Positions 15,618 to 25,238 of a stretch of 64,000 nucleotides of DNA are shown here, in pieces; positions within the stretch are counted from its first letter, which is position 1; each line of letters begins with the position of its first letter. The position numbers and the translations under genes were made by a program. Location of the stretch: contig NZ_JAYKBP010000001.1 of NCBI RefSeq assembly GCF_035282405.1, forward strand, positions 1 through 64,000, read 5' to 3'. The notes under the pieces were generated by a model. That model saw only the letters and a list, made by a program, of their open reading frames with translations. It was not told the DNA's origin and did not search any database. Origin of the DNA: Parvimonas sp035282405. Lineage in GTDB: Bacteria > Bacillota > Clostridia > Tissierellales > Peptoniphilaceae.

Positions 15618-18600
15618 TTGGCTAATGATTTTGTGCATTTGAATGTTCATACAGAATATAGTTTGTTGAACAATTATAATCCAATGGAAAAGTTAATAGA
15701 TAAAGCTAAAGAATTAAATTTTAAAGCTATGGCCATTACAGATTATAACAATATGTATGGCGTTATTGATTTTTATAAAAAATGTAAAAAAAATTCAATA
15801 AAGCCTATAATCGGTTGTGAGCTAACTTTGTCATACCCAAATAATGAATTTTATAATATAATATTATTAGCTAAGAATAATCACGGATATAAAAATTTAT
15901 GTAAATTAGTGTCTAATTTATATGTTGTTGAAAATAGAGATAGAGAATTTATAACTTTTGATGAATTAGAAAAATTTTCAAAAAACTTAATATTAATAGT
16001 TGGGTCTAAAAGAAGTTTTATTAGAAAATGTCTATATTTAGATGATGTGTTAAGTGCTAAGAATGAAATTTTAAATTTTAAAAGTATGTTTAATAAAGAA
16101 GATTTATTCCTTGAATTGAATTTTCATTTTGAAGAAAATGATGAATTGATGATTAATAAATACTTGGAATTTGCAAATGAAGTAAATGTTGAGACTGTCG
16201 TAACTAACGATGTTCATTATTTAGAAAACACAGATTTTAACTTATTTAATATAGCAAGATGTATCTCAAAAGGCATTTTATTATCAGAACTTAAGGAAGA
16301 AACTTTTACTAAAGCAGAATACTATTTAAAAAGTGAAGAAGAGATGTTAAAAATATTTTCTTCGCTTGAAGATTCTATTTATAATACAAAACTGATTGCT
16401 CAAAGATGTAATGTTGAATTTGATTTTTCAACATACCATTTACCTGAATATAAAGTACCTGATGGTGTTAGTACTAAGGAAGATTATTTACATAGTCTAA
16501 TCATAGAAGGTATGAAAAAAAGATATGAAAATATAACTGATGAAATCAAAAAACGAGTAAATTATGAATTTTCAATTATAAATAAAATGGGATTTACTGA
16601 TTATTTTCTTATTGTTTGGGATTTTGTAAATTTTGCTAAGAAAAATAAAATTCCAGTTGGACCGGGGAGAGGTTCAGGTGCAAATTCAATTGTTGCATAC
16701 TGTTTGGAGATTACTGACATCGACCCAATAGAATATGAATTGATTTTTGAAAGATTTTTAAATCCCGAAAGAATTTCAATGCCTGATTTTGATATAGATT
16801 TTTGTAATGAAAGGCGAGAAGAAGTTATTGACTATGTAATTAGGAAGTATGGGAAAAATCATGTCTCACAAATTGTTACTTTTGGTACTATGAAACCTCG
16901 AGCGGCCGTGAGGGATATTGGTAGAGTTTTAGGTTATAAATTATCTACTGTCGATAAAGTTGCTAAACTAATACCAAATAATTTAGATGTTACTTTTGAA
17001 AATGCATTAAGAGATAGTTTTGAATTAAAAAAATTATATGATGAAGACGTAAATATAAAAAAACTTATTAATACTTCTGAAAAATTTGAAAAATTTCATA
17101 GACATATTTCAATTCATGCTGCTGGTATTGTTATAACTAAAGAAGAGCTTACAGAATATATTCCACTATCTAAAAGTGGAGAAAATATAGTAACACAATT
17201 TAATATGATTGAGTTAGAAGAACTTGGACTTTTAAAGATGGATTTTTTGGGTCTTAGAACTCTTACTGTAATTGATGATACAATAAAACTTGTTAAGAAA
17301 AATTATAATAGAAATATTGATATTGAAAAAATATCCTTAAGTGATAAAAATGTTTTAAATTTATTTAAAACTGCAGATACAATTGGAATATTCCAATTTG
17401 AAAGTACGGGTATGAGGTTGTTCTTAAAAGATTTAAAAGCAGATAATTTTGATGAATTAGTTGCTGCAAACTCTCTTTTTAGACCAGGTCCCATGAATCA
17501 AATACCTAATTACATTAAAAACAAAAAAAATCCTAACGGTATTAGATATCTAGATAAGCGTCTAAAAAAATATTTAAAATCTACTTATGGAATTATTGTA
17601 TATCAAGAACAAGTTATGCAGATTGCAAGGGAACTCGCAGGGTATTCTTGGGGTCAAGCGGATAATTTGCGGAAAGCCATTGGTAAAAAACATATGGATA
17701 TTATGGAATATAATAGAAAAATATTTATTTATGGTTTAGATGATTTAGATGGAAGTGTTAAAATTAAAGGCTGTATAAGAAATGGTGTAGATGAGAAACT
17801 CGCTCAAAATATTTTTGATTTAATTGTGGAGTTTGGTAACTATGCTTTTAATAAATCACATAGTGCTTGCTATTCATTAAATGCTTATAGAACTGCTTAT
17901 TTAAAATATTATTATCCATTAGAATATATGGTATGTCTTTTAAATTCTGTTATAAATTATGAAAGACAATTTTTCCAATATTTTCAAGAAATTAAAAGAA
18001 TGGGAATAAAGATTTTACTACCAAGTGTTAATTACAGTAATTATAAAATAAGTACTGAAAATAAATGTATGAGGATTGGTTTCTCCCAAATTAAAGGATT
18101 TAATAGGCTTTTAGCCAAAGACATTGAAGATGAAAGAAAAAATGGAGAGTTCAAAAGTTTTAAAGAATTTTTAGAAAGATTGAAAAATTCAAAGAATATG
18201 AGCTTGCAATCAATTGAGAACTTAATAAAATCTGGAGCTTTTGATGAAATAGATGAAAAAAGAGTTGAAATTTTAAATTCTTTAGAGACATTATTTACTC
18301 AAATAGTATCTAAAAGTAAAAATGAATTATCAGGACAACTATCCTTAATTAGTTCCGATTTTATGCAGGAAAAATTTGCTAAGTCTGAAAAATTTTTTAA
18401 GGATGACTTATTAGAGTTTGAAAAAGATGTTTTAGGTTTTTATATTTCTTCACATCCATTAGATGAATACAAAGACTATATTAATTCTAAAAATAGTATG
18501 AAGTTAATTGATTTGAAAGTTTTAGATAAAGGTATATATAATGTAATAGTTTATATAAATTCTATTAAACTTAGAAGAAATAAAAAAAATAAAACGTTAA

Positions 18601-18986
18601 AAACAATTAATGTAGAAGATTTTACAAGTAGCATAGAGCTTTTAGATGTTAAAGATTTAGATATTATCAAAGGTAAAATCTATGAAATATCTGTTAAAGT
18701 TTCTGTAAATTCGTTTGGAAATACTAATTTTACTGTAATTGGTGCTAAGGAAGTATATGATATTTATATTAAGAAGTTATATATAAAATTAGATAGTTTG
18801 GACTATGATACTAAGAAAAAACTTGGAAAACTTTCGGAAAAGTATAATGGAGAAAATCAAGTTATTTTATATATTTCATCTAATCATAAAACTTTGAAAT
18901 TAGAAAATAAATTTGATTTGAGAAATGAAAATTTACTTGTTGAGTTGGAAAATAATTTTGGAAAAGACTGTTTTTATATAGGTTGA
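15618..18986 (+). CDS. dnaE: DNA polymerase III alpha subunit (DnaE)
   Basis: 1122 residues from the TTG at 15618, six bases after GAGGTG; the in-frame GTG at 15609 is part of that site. N-terminal PHP domain (VHLNVHTEYSLL, AITDYNNMYG), then the C-family polymerase palm with GPGRGSGANSIVAYCLEITD and the catalytic aspartates in PDFDIDFCNERRE, the fingers (SHSACYSLNAYRTAYL), helix-hairpin-helix and a C-terminal OB domain (about 990-1060). The size fits DnaE1/DnaE3-type enzymes of Bacillota, which usually work beside PolC. First gene of an operon with pfkA and pyk, an arrangement common in Clostridia. Confidence 0.95.
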   Translation: MANDFVHLNVHTEYSLLNNYNPMEKLIDKAKELNFKAMAITDYNNMYGVIDFYKKCKKNSIKPIIGCELTLSYPNNEFYNIILLAKNNHGYKNLCKLVSNLYVVENRDREFITFDELEKFSKNLILIVGSKRSFIRKCLYLDDVLSAKNEILNFKSMFNKEDLFLELNFHFEENDELMINKYLEFANEVNVETVVTNDVHYLENTDFNLFNIARCISKGILLSELKEETFTKAEYYLKSEEEMLKIFSSLEDSIYNTKLIAQRCNVEFDFSTYHLPEYKVPDGVSTKEDYLHSLIIEGMKKRYENITDEIKKRVNYEFSIINKMGFTDYFLIVWDFVNFAKKNKIPVGPGRGSGANSIVAYCLEITDIDPIEYELIFERFLNPERISMPDFDIDFCNERREEVIDYVIRKYGKNHVSQIVTFGTMKPRAAVRDIGRVLGYKLSTVDKVAKLIPNNLDVTFENALRDSFELKKLYDEDVNIKKLINTSEKFEKFHRHISIHAAGIVITKEELTEYIPLSKSGENIVTQFNMIELEELGLLKMDFLGLRTLTVIDDTIKLVKKNYNRNIDIEKISLSDKNVLNLFKTADTIGIFQFESTGMRLFLKDLKADNFDELVAANSLFRPGPMNQIPNYIKNKKNPNGIRYLDKRLKKYLKSTYGIIVYQEQVMQIARELAGYSWGQADNLRKAIGKKHMDIMEYNRKIFIYGLDDLDGSVKIKGCIRNGVDEKLAQNIFDLIVEFGNYAFNKSHSACYSLNAYRTAYLKYYYPLEYMVCLLNSVINYERQFFQYFQEIKRMGIKILLPSVNYSNYKISTENKCMRIGFSQIKGFNRLLAKDIEDERKNGEFKSFKEFLERLKNSKNMSLQSIENLIKSGAFDEIDEKRVEILNSLETLFTQIVSKSKNELSGQLSLISSDFMQEKFAKSEKFFKDDLLEFEKDVLGFYISSHPLDEYKDYINSKNSMKLIDLKVLDKGIYNVIVYINSIKLRRNKKNKTLKTINVEDFTSSIELLDVKDLDIIKGKIYEISVKVSVNSFGNTNFTVIGAKEVYDIYIKKLYIKLDSLDYDTKKKLGKLSEKYNGENQVILYISSNHKTLKLENKFDLRNENLLVELENNFGKDCFYIG

Positions 18987-18998
18987 TGGAGGGATATT

Positions 18999-19958
18999 TT
19001 GAAAAAAATTGCTATTCTTACAAGTGGAGGAGATTCTCCTGGAATGAATCCAGTAATAAGAGCTGTTGTAAGAACATGTATATATCATAATGCTAGAATA
19101 TATGGTGTAAAATTTGGTTATGATGGTCTTATAAAGGGAGATATCTTTGAAATGAATGTATCTAGTGTTGCAGATATAATTCAAAAAGGTGGTACTATAC
19201 TAGGTAGTGCTAGAAGTAAAGAATTTATGACTAAGGAAGGGCAAGAAAAGGCAGTTCAAAGCTTAAAGGATTATGGTATTGAAGGACTTGTAGTTTTAGG
19301 TGGAGATGGTACTTTTCGAGGAGCCAATGTACTAAGTAAATATGGAATAAAGACGATAGCTATACCTTGTACAATTGATAATGATATGGGATATACTGAC
19401 TATACAATTGGATTTTTTACTTCAGTAAATACTGTTATAGACGCTATTTCAAAACTTCGTGATACATCTTCTTCTCATGGAAGAGCTAATATTTTAGAGG
19501 TTATGGGTAGAAAATGTGGAGATATTGCCTTAAATTCAGGATTAGCAGGGGGAGCTGAAAGTATAATAGTTCCGGAAGTCAATTTTGATATAGATAAAGT
19601 TTGTAATAAAATAATTTCTGGTAGAAAAAGAGGTAAATTACACCATATAATAGTTTTAACTGAGGGAATTTTAAGCCCTTATGAACTTAAAAGACAGATT
19701 CAAGAAAAGGCAAAAATTGATACAAGAGTTACTGTGCTTGGGCATATTCAGAGAGGAGGTACTCCAAGTTCATTTGACAGAATAATTGCAAGTCAAATGG
19801 GAAGTATAGCAGTTAAGTTATTGTTGAAAGAACAAACTAATTTAGCCTTAGCATTTAAAAATAATAATATTGAGTATATTTCTATAGAAGATGCAGTTTC
19901 TAGTAAAAAAATATTTAATAAAGATTTGTATGATATAGTTGATGAATTATCTATTTAG
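18999..19958 (+). CDS. pfkA: ATP-dependent 6-phosphofructokinase
   Basis: 319 residues, standard bacterial length. It phosphorylates fructose 6-phosphate in glycolysis. Seen: GGDSPGMNPVIRAVVR, VVLGGDGTFRGA (Gly after GGDGT region as in ATP-using enzymes), the catalytic PCTIDND, and GHIQRGGTPSSFDR. The start is a TTG at 18999, five bases after GGAGGG (18988-18993); translation as MKKIAILTSGGDSPG matches the family N terminus exactly. Ten bases separate it from pyk. Confidence 0.96.
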   Translation: MKKIAILTSGGDSPGMNPVIRAVVRTCIYHNARIYGVKFGYDGLIKGDIFEMNVSSVADIIQKGGTILGSARSKEFMTKEGQEKAVQSLKDYGIEGLVVLGGDGTFRGANVLSKYGIKTIAIPCTIDNDMGYTDYTIGFFTSVNTVIDAISKLRDTSSSHGRANILEVMGRKCGDIALNSGLAGGAESIIVPEVNFDIDKVCNKIISGRKRGKLHHIIVLTEGILSPYELKRQIQEKAKIDTRVTVLGHIQRGGTPSSFDRIIASQMGSIAVKLLLKEQTNLALAFKNNNIEYISIEDAVSSKKIFNKDLYDIVDELSI

Positions 19959-19967
19959 GAGAAAATT

Positions 19968-21719
19968 ATGAAAAAAACAAAAATAATATGTACAATTGGA
20001 CCAGCTTCAGATTCAGTTGAAAATTTAAAAGAATTAATGCTTTGTGGAATGAATGTTTGTAGATTGAATTTTTCACATGGTAGCAAGGAAGAACATCAAG
20101 TTAGGATTGATAATATAAAAAAAGCAAGAGAAGAGTTAGATTTGCCTATAGCAATAATGCTTGACACTAAGGGTCCTGAAATAAGACTAGGGAAATTTAG
20201 TGTTGATGAAGTTGTATTAAAAGCAGGAGATACTTACACATTTACAATTGAAGAAGTTTTAGGAAATCAAGAAATTTGTTCTGTTTCTTACAAATTATTA
20301 CCCAATGATGTTAAAATTGGAGGGACAATTTTAGTTGATGATGGTTTAGTTGAAATGGAAGTTATTTCAAAAACAGATAAAGAAATAAAATGTCTAGTTA
20401 AAAATAATGGGCTAATCAAGAGTAATAAAGGTGTAAATATTCCAAATGAAATAATACATTTACCTTCAATTACAGAAAAAGATAAGTCTGATATTTTATT
20501 TGGAATACAAAATGATTTAGATTTTATTGCCGCTTCATTTGTTAGAAAACCTGAAGATGTATATGAAATTAGAAAGATTTTAGATGAAAATAATTCTGAC
20601 ATTAAAATTATATCTAAAATAGAAAATCAAGAGGGTGTTGAAAATATTGATAAAATTATAGAAGCATCAGATGGAATAATGGTTGCTAGAGGAGATTTAG
20701 GGGTTGAAATTAAAACTGAATTTATTCCAAAAATACAAAAAGAAATAATTAGAAAATGTAATTTAATAGGAAAACCAGTGATAACAGCAACACAAATGCT
20801 TGATTCAATGATTAGAAATCCACGACCAACAAGAGCAGAAGTTACAGATGTAGCAAATGCAATTATAGATGGAAGTGATTGTATTATGTTATCTGGTGAA
20901 ACAGCAGCAGGAAAATATCCAAAAGAAGCTGTAAAAGTAATGAATAATATCGCAATAACAACAGAAAACTCTTTTGATTTTCAAAATAGTATAAAAAGTA
21001 AAAATAGACAAGATATTTTAAATACTATGAATTCAATAAGTTTGTCAACAAAAGAAATTGCTGAGAATTTAAGAGCAAAAGCAATAATTTGTGCTACAGC
21101 TTCAGGAATTACTCCTATTTCAATTTCAAAATTTAGACCATTTGTTGATATTATAGCTGTAACTTATTCTGAAAAGGTTAGAAGAAAATTACAAATATTT
21201 TGGGGAGTTACTACATTGATTTCCAAAAAATCAGAGCATACAGATGAAGTAATTGAACGTTCAATATCAGCAACTTTAAATGCAAATTATATCAGCGATG
21301 GAGATACTGTTGTTTTAACAGCAGGGATACCTGTTGGAGTTGCGGGTACAACAAATTTAATTAAAGTTCATACTGTTGGTAAAATCCTGATAAAAGGACT
21401 TGGTATAGGAAAAGAATCAATTACAGGAAAAGCATGTTTAATAAACAATGAAGACGATTTAAAAAATAAATTTAAAGATGGAGACATAATTGTTTCCAAA
21501 TTTACAGATAGAGAATATGTTGAATTTATTGATAGAGCATCAGGAATCGTAGTCGAAACAGGAGGACTGACTTCCCATGCCGCAATTATTGCTTTACATT
21601 TTAATATACCTACTATTATAGGAGCTGAAAATGCTACTAGAATGATTCAAGATGGACAACTTGTGACTATTGATACTGTAGGTGGTTTAGTTTATGATGG
21701 AGATGTTAAAGTTCTTTAA
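19968..21719 (+). CDS. pyk: Pyruvate kinase with extra C-terminal PEP-utiliser domain
   Basis: 583 residues, the long Bacillus/Geobacillus form. Catalytic part at about 1-470: KIICTIGPAS, MLDTKGPEIRLG, ISKIENQEGVENI, MVARGDLGVEI and TATQMLDSMIRNPRPTRAE. The extra domain at about 480-583 resembles the phosphohistidine domain of PEP-utilising enzymes, with ETGGLTSHAAIIAL including the histidine. It converts PEP and ADP to pyruvate and ATP. No clear terminator follows, so some transcription may continue into the polysaccharide operon. Confidence 0.96.
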   Translation: MKKTKIICTIGPASDSVENLKELMLCGMNVCRLNFSHGSKEEHQVRIDNIKKAREELDLPIAIMLDTKGPEIRLGKFSVDEVVLKAGDTYTFTIEEVLGNQEICSVSYKLLPNDVKIGGTILVDDGLVEMEVISKTDKEIKCLVKNNGLIKSNKGVNIPNEIIHLPSITEKDKSDILFGIQNDLDFIAASFVRKPEDVYEIRKILDENNSDIKIISKIENQEGVENIDKIIEASDGIMVARGDLGVEIKTEFIPKIQKEIIRKCNLIGKPVITATQMLDSMIRNPRPTRAEVTDVANAIIDGSDCIMLSGETAAGKYPKEAVKVMNNIAITTENSFDFQNSIKSKNRQDILNTMNSISLSTKEIAENLRAKAIICATASGITPISISKFRPFVDIIAVTYSEKVRRKLQIFWGVTTLISKKSEHTDEVIERSISATLNANYISDGDTVVLTAGIPVGVAGTTNLIKVHTVGKILIKGLGIGKESITGKACLINNEDDLKNKFKDGDIIVSKFTDREYVEFIDRASGIVVETGGLTSHAAIIALHFNIPTIIGAENATRMIQDGQLVTIDTVGGLVYDGDVKVL

Positions 21720-21720
21720 T

Positions 21721-21749
21721 TTTACTTTATTTTAAATATATGTTATTAT
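21721..21749 (+). promoter_or_regulatory. Likely promoter of the polysaccharide operon
   Basis: TTTACT at 21721-21726, 17-bp spacer ending TGT, TATTAT at 21744-21749, about 32 bases before the first gene. Confidence 0.5.
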
Positions 21750-21780
21750 ATTACAGACGTTTAATTAAGGAGAAAATATT

Positions 21781-22494
21781 TTGATAAAATATAAAGATTT
21801 ACCAAAAGAATTTCAAAATGAATCTGTAAAAAAATATTATGAAATAGTTTCAAAAAAAAGACTAAGTTTATTTTTTAAAAGAGTATTTGACATTGTTTTT
21901 TCTATTTTAATTTTGTTGATTTTGTTAATTCCAATAATTATAATTTCTATAGCTATAAAATTAGATTCTAAAGGAAGTATTTTTTATAGACAGAAGAGAG
22001 TTACAAGATATGGTAAAAAATTTAAAATTTTTAAATTTAGAACAATGGTATCTAATGCTGATAAAATTGGAACTCTTGTAACTGTGAAGGAAGATTCAAG
22101 AATAACAAAGGTTGGAAAGTTTTTAAGAAAATATAGATTAGATGAATTTCCTCAAATTTTTAATATATTATCAGGAGATATGAGTTTTGTAGGAACAAGA
22201 CCAGAAGTTACAAAATACGTTGAAAGATATTCAGACTATATGTTTGCAACTTTGTTATTACCTGCGGGTCTTACTTCATACTCTAGCATAAATTATAAAG
22301 ATGAGGATAAAATAATATCAAGTCATTTAGATGATGATACTAGTATTGATGATATATATATAAATTATATTTTGCCTGATAAAATGAAGTATAATATTGA
22401 GTATATTGAAAGATTTTCTTTTTGGTATGATATAAAAATTATGTTTAAAACATTTTTATCTGTTTTTTTGGGGAGGGAAAATAATGAAAGTTAG
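21781..22494 (+). CDS. Initiating sugar transferase (polyprenyl-phosphate phosphoglycosyltransferase)
   Basis: 237 residues. One membrane helix at about 36-63, then the bacterial sugar-transferase domain with FRTMVSNADK, DSRITKVGKFLRKYRLDEFP and GDMSFVGTRPEV, the family's catalytic and phosphate-binding motifs. Such enzymes place the first sugar phosphate on undecaprenyl phosphate at the inner membrane face and start capsule or wall glycan synthesis. The start is TTG, eight bases after GGAG. It overlaps the next gene by 11 bases. Confidence 0.9.
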   Translation: MIKYKDLPKEFQNESVKKYYEIVSKKRLSLFFKRVFDIVFSILILLILLIPIIIISIAIKLDSKGSIFYRQKRVTRYGKKFKIFKFRTMVSNADKIGTLVTVKEDSRITKVGKFLRKYRLDEFPQIFNILSGDMSFVGTRPEVTKYVERYSDYMFATLLLPAGLTSYSSINYKDEDKIISSHLDDDTSIDDIYINYILPDKMKYNIEYIERFSFWYDIKIMFKTFLSVFLGRENNES

Positions 22495-23485
22495 TATAGG
22501 AGTAGTTGCCTTAAATGAAGAAAAAACTTTACCTTCTCTTTTTGAAGATTTTAAAATGCAGACATATCCACATGATAAAATTGAAATAATTTTAGTAGAT
22601 GGGATTTCAACAGATAATACAAAAAAAATAATGCAAGATTTTAAAGAGAATAATAATTTTAGAGGAGTTAAAATTTTAGATAATCCTAAAAAAATTCAAT
22701 CTGCTGGATGGAATATCGTTATAAAAAATTTCACAGGAGATGTGCTTGTTAGAATTGATGCACATTCTTCAGTTCCAAAAGATTTTATAGAAAAAAATGT
22801 TAGGAATATAGAAGCTGGAGAAGATGTTTCAGGTGGAAAAAGACCAAATATAATAGATGATGATACAGGATACAAAATAATGCTTTTAGAAGCAGAATCA
22901 TCAATGTTTGGAAGTGGAATTGCACCTTTTAGAAATGCATCCGGGAAAAAATATGTAAAGTCTATGTTTCACGCAATGTATAAAAGAGAAGTATTGGAAA
23001 AAGTCGGTTTCTTTAACGAAAAATTGTTAAGAACAGAAGACAATGAATTCCATTATAGGATTAGAAAAGCGGGATATAAGCTTTGCTATGATGATGATAT
23101 TATTTCATATCAGCATACTAGGAATTCACTTTCAAAAATGATTAAACAAAAAAAAGCTAATGGTATGTGGATAGGACTTACGACTTCAGTATGTCCAGAT
23201 TGTTTAAATTTATATCATTATATTCCTTTTGCTTTTTTAGTTGCACTTTTTATTTCAATTATTTCACTATTTTTTACTAAATATTTATTTTTATTGGTAT
23301 TTGGATCATATCTTATAGTGAATATTTTGATGTCTTTGACTTCAATTTTAAAAGGGAAATTTAATGTTTATAATTTATTACTTCCAATTGTATTTTTCCT
23401 TTTACATATTAGTTATGGATATGGAACATTAATAGGATTTTTAAAAATCCCTTCATTTTTAAAAACATATAATAAGGAGGACTAG
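22484..23485 (+). CDS. Family 2 glycosyltransferase, membrane-anchored
   Basis: 333 residues. GT-A fold at about 1-230: VVALNEEKTLPSLFEDF at the N terminus, LVDGISTDNT for nucleotide-sugar binding and VRIDAHSSVP as the metal-binding D-x-H/D motif, then TEDNEFHYRIRKAGYKL. Three C-terminal hydrophobic segments (about 245-320) anchor it. The layout resembles ExoA-type succinoglycan glycosyltransferases. It should extend the lipid-linked glycan begun by the preceding enzyme; donor and acceptor cannot be told from sequence. Confidence 0.88.
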   Translation: MKVSIGVVALNEEKTLPSLFEDFKMQTYPHDKIEIILVDGISTDNTKKIMQDFKENNNFRGVKILDNPKKIQSAGWNIVIKNFTGDVLVRIDAHSSVPKDFIEKNVRNIEAGEDVSGGKRPNIIDDDTGYKIMLLEAESSMFGSGIAPFRNASGKKYVKSMFHAMYKREVLEKVGFFNEKLLRTEDNEFHYRIRKAGYKLCYDDDIISYQHTRNSLSKMIKQKKANGMWIGLTTSVCPDCLNLYHYIPFAFLVALFISIISLFFTKYLFLLVFGSYLIVNILMSLTSILKGKFNVYNLLLPIVFFLLHISYGYGTLIGFLKIPSFLKTYNKED

Positions 23486-23488
23486 GCT

Positions 23489-24196
23489 ATGATATATGCA
23501 GGTATTCTTGCTGGAGGAATAGGTAGTAGGATGAATATTTCCAATATTCCAAAACAATTTTTAAATATTGGAGATAAGCCTATTATAATTCATACTATTG
23601 AAAAGTTTTTATTATGTAATAAAATAGATAAAATTTATGTTGGGGTAAATCCTGATTGGAATTCTTATCTAGTTGATATAGTAGATAAAGATTATAATTA
23701 TTTATCTGAAAAAATTGTTGTTGTAGATGGAGGAAAAGATAGAAATTCTACAATTTTAAATATTATTTCTGCTATTGAAAAAGATAATGGATTATCAGAT
23801 GAGGATATTCTTATAACTCATGATGCAGTTAGACCATTTGTTTCAATTAAAATGATTGAAGAAAATATTGATAATTGTAAAAAATATAATATTATTGATA
23901 CTGTAGTTCCAGCTTTTGATACTATAGTTTCTTCTGAAGATGGAAAATTTATTTCATCAATACCAGATAGAAAAACAATGTTTCAAGGACAAACTCCTCA
24001 AACATTTAAAATTAATAAATTTATGGAATATTATAATAAACTCTCTGAAGAAGAAAAAAATATTTTAACTGATGCTTGTAAAATATTTGTGTTAAATGGG
24101 GAAAAAGTATTTTTAGTTAATGGTGATTTTTCAAATATAAAAATTACTACTGTAACTGACTTAAAAATTGCTAAAGCAATGCTTATGGAGATTTAA
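23489..24196 (+). CDS. tarI: Ribitol-5-phosphate cytidylyltransferase (TarI)
   Basis: 235 residues of the IspD/TarI family. The nucleotide-binding N terminus ILAGGIGSRM, THDAVRPFV, FQGQTPQTFKI and ILTDACKIFV match TarI closely, and the adjacent tarJ decides the assignment over IspD. It makes CDP-ribitol from CTP and ribitol 5-phosphate for teichoic acid or capsule. Ribosome site AGGAGG, three bases after the preceding stop. TarI and TarJ normally form a complex and are encoded side by side as here. Confidence 0.9.
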   Translation: MIYAGILAGGIGSRMNISNIPKQFLNIGDKPIIIHTIEKFLLCNKIDKIYVGVNPDWNSYLVDIVDKDYNYLSEKIVVVDGGKDRNSTILNIISAIEKDNGLSDEDILITHDAVRPFVSIKMIEENIDNCKKYNIIDTVVPAFDTIVSSEDGKFISSIPDRKTMFQGQTPQTFKINKFMEYYNKLSEEEKNILTDACKIFVLNGEKVFLVNGDFSNIKITTVTDLKIAKAMLMEI

Positions 24197-24197
24197 G

Positions 24198-25217
24198 ATG
24201 ATAAATAGAATTTTTCAATTGATGAAACCAGGTTTTATTTCAGTTAAATATGTTGATGAGAGCTTTTTAGGAGATAAAGTCATTGTAAAACCATTATACG
24301 TATCTTTGTGTCATGCTGATCAAAGATACTATTTAGGAAAGAGAGATCCAAAAGTATTGGCAAAAAAATTGCCTATGGCTCCAATTCATGAATCTTGTGG
24401 AGAGGTTGTTTTTGATCCAACAAACACTTTTAAGGTTGGAGATAAGGTATCTATGATACCAAATACTCCACCTTGTACTTATGATGAAAGTATATATGAA
24501 AATTATGTGAAGGGTTCTTATTTTCTATCTAGTGGTCATGATGGTTTTATGAGGGAATTTGTCAAAATTGCTCCGGATAGACTTGTAAAATTTAATGATA
24601 TAGATTTACCTGTTGCTTCTATTTTGGAATTTATTTCAGTTGGATTTCATGCCTATGATAGATTTGTAAAGAATTCTATTGAAAATAAAGAAACAATAAC
24701 TATTTTTGGAAATGGAAGTTTGGGTTTTATTGTCGCAAATGTTTTGAAATATAGATTTCCAAATACTAAAATAGTTGTTGTTGGTAGAAATATAGAAAAG
24801 TTAAAAATTTTCTCATTTGTAGATGAGGTTTATTCAAGTGATGATATTCCTGAAAGTTTTTCAACAGATCATGCCTTTGAATGTGCAGGAGGACCAGGAA
24901 GTGAAGATGCTATTAATAATATTATAAAATATATTAAGCCTCAAGGCTCAATTATGTTGATGGGAGTTAGCGAAAATAAAATTGCTGTAAATACTAGAGA
25001 TATATTGGAGAAAGGATTAACATTAATTGGATGTTCCCGATCTGGAAGATATGATTTTCAAGAGGCAGTTAGAATGCTTGAAAACAAAAAAATTCAAAAC
25101 AGATTTAAGTCGATTGTATTTGAAGATGATGAAATCAATAGTGTTGATGATATTCATAGATTTTTTAAAAATGATTTAAATACACCTTTTAAAACTGTGG
25201 CAAAATGGAATATTTGA
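24198..25217 (+). CDS. tarJ: Ribulose-5-phosphate reductase (TarJ)
   Basis: 339 residues of the zinc-type medium-chain dehydrogenase family. I start at ATG 24198, seven bases after GGAG; an upstream in-frame ATG at 24168 would overlap tarI by 29 bases and lacks a site. Seen: VIVKPLYVSLCHADQRYYLG with the zinc cysteine, PIHESCGEVVF, FGNGSLGFIVA as cofactor site and DHAFECAGGPGSEDAI. These match the TarJ subgroup, which reduces ribulose 5-phosphate with NADPH to ribitol 5-phosphate for TarI. One base separates it from tarI. Confidence 0.9.
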   Translation: MINRIFQLMKPGFISVKYVDESFLGDKVIVKPLYVSLCHADQRYYLGKRDPKVLAKKLPMAPIHESCGEVVFDPTNTFKVGDKVSMIPNTPPCTYDESIYENYVKGSYFLSSGHDGFMREFVKIAPDRLVKFNDIDLPVASILEFISVGFHAYDRFVKNSIENKETITIFGNGSLGFIVANVLKYRFPNTKIVVVGRNIEKLKIFSFVDEVYSSDDIPESFSTDHAFECAGGPGSEDAINNIIKYIKPQGSIMLMGVSENKIAVNTRDILEKGLTLIGCSRSGRYDFQEAVRMLENKKIQNRFKSIVFEDDEINSVDDIHRFFKNDLNTPFKTVAKWNI

Positions 25218-25238
25218 TTAAGTGTGATTATATAAATT

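Noticed and set aside
23489..24196. IspD of the isoprenoid pathway
   Set aside because: The IspD/TarI fold is shared, but closeness to TarI motifs and the adjacent tarJ favour ribitol-5-phosphate cytidylyltransferase.
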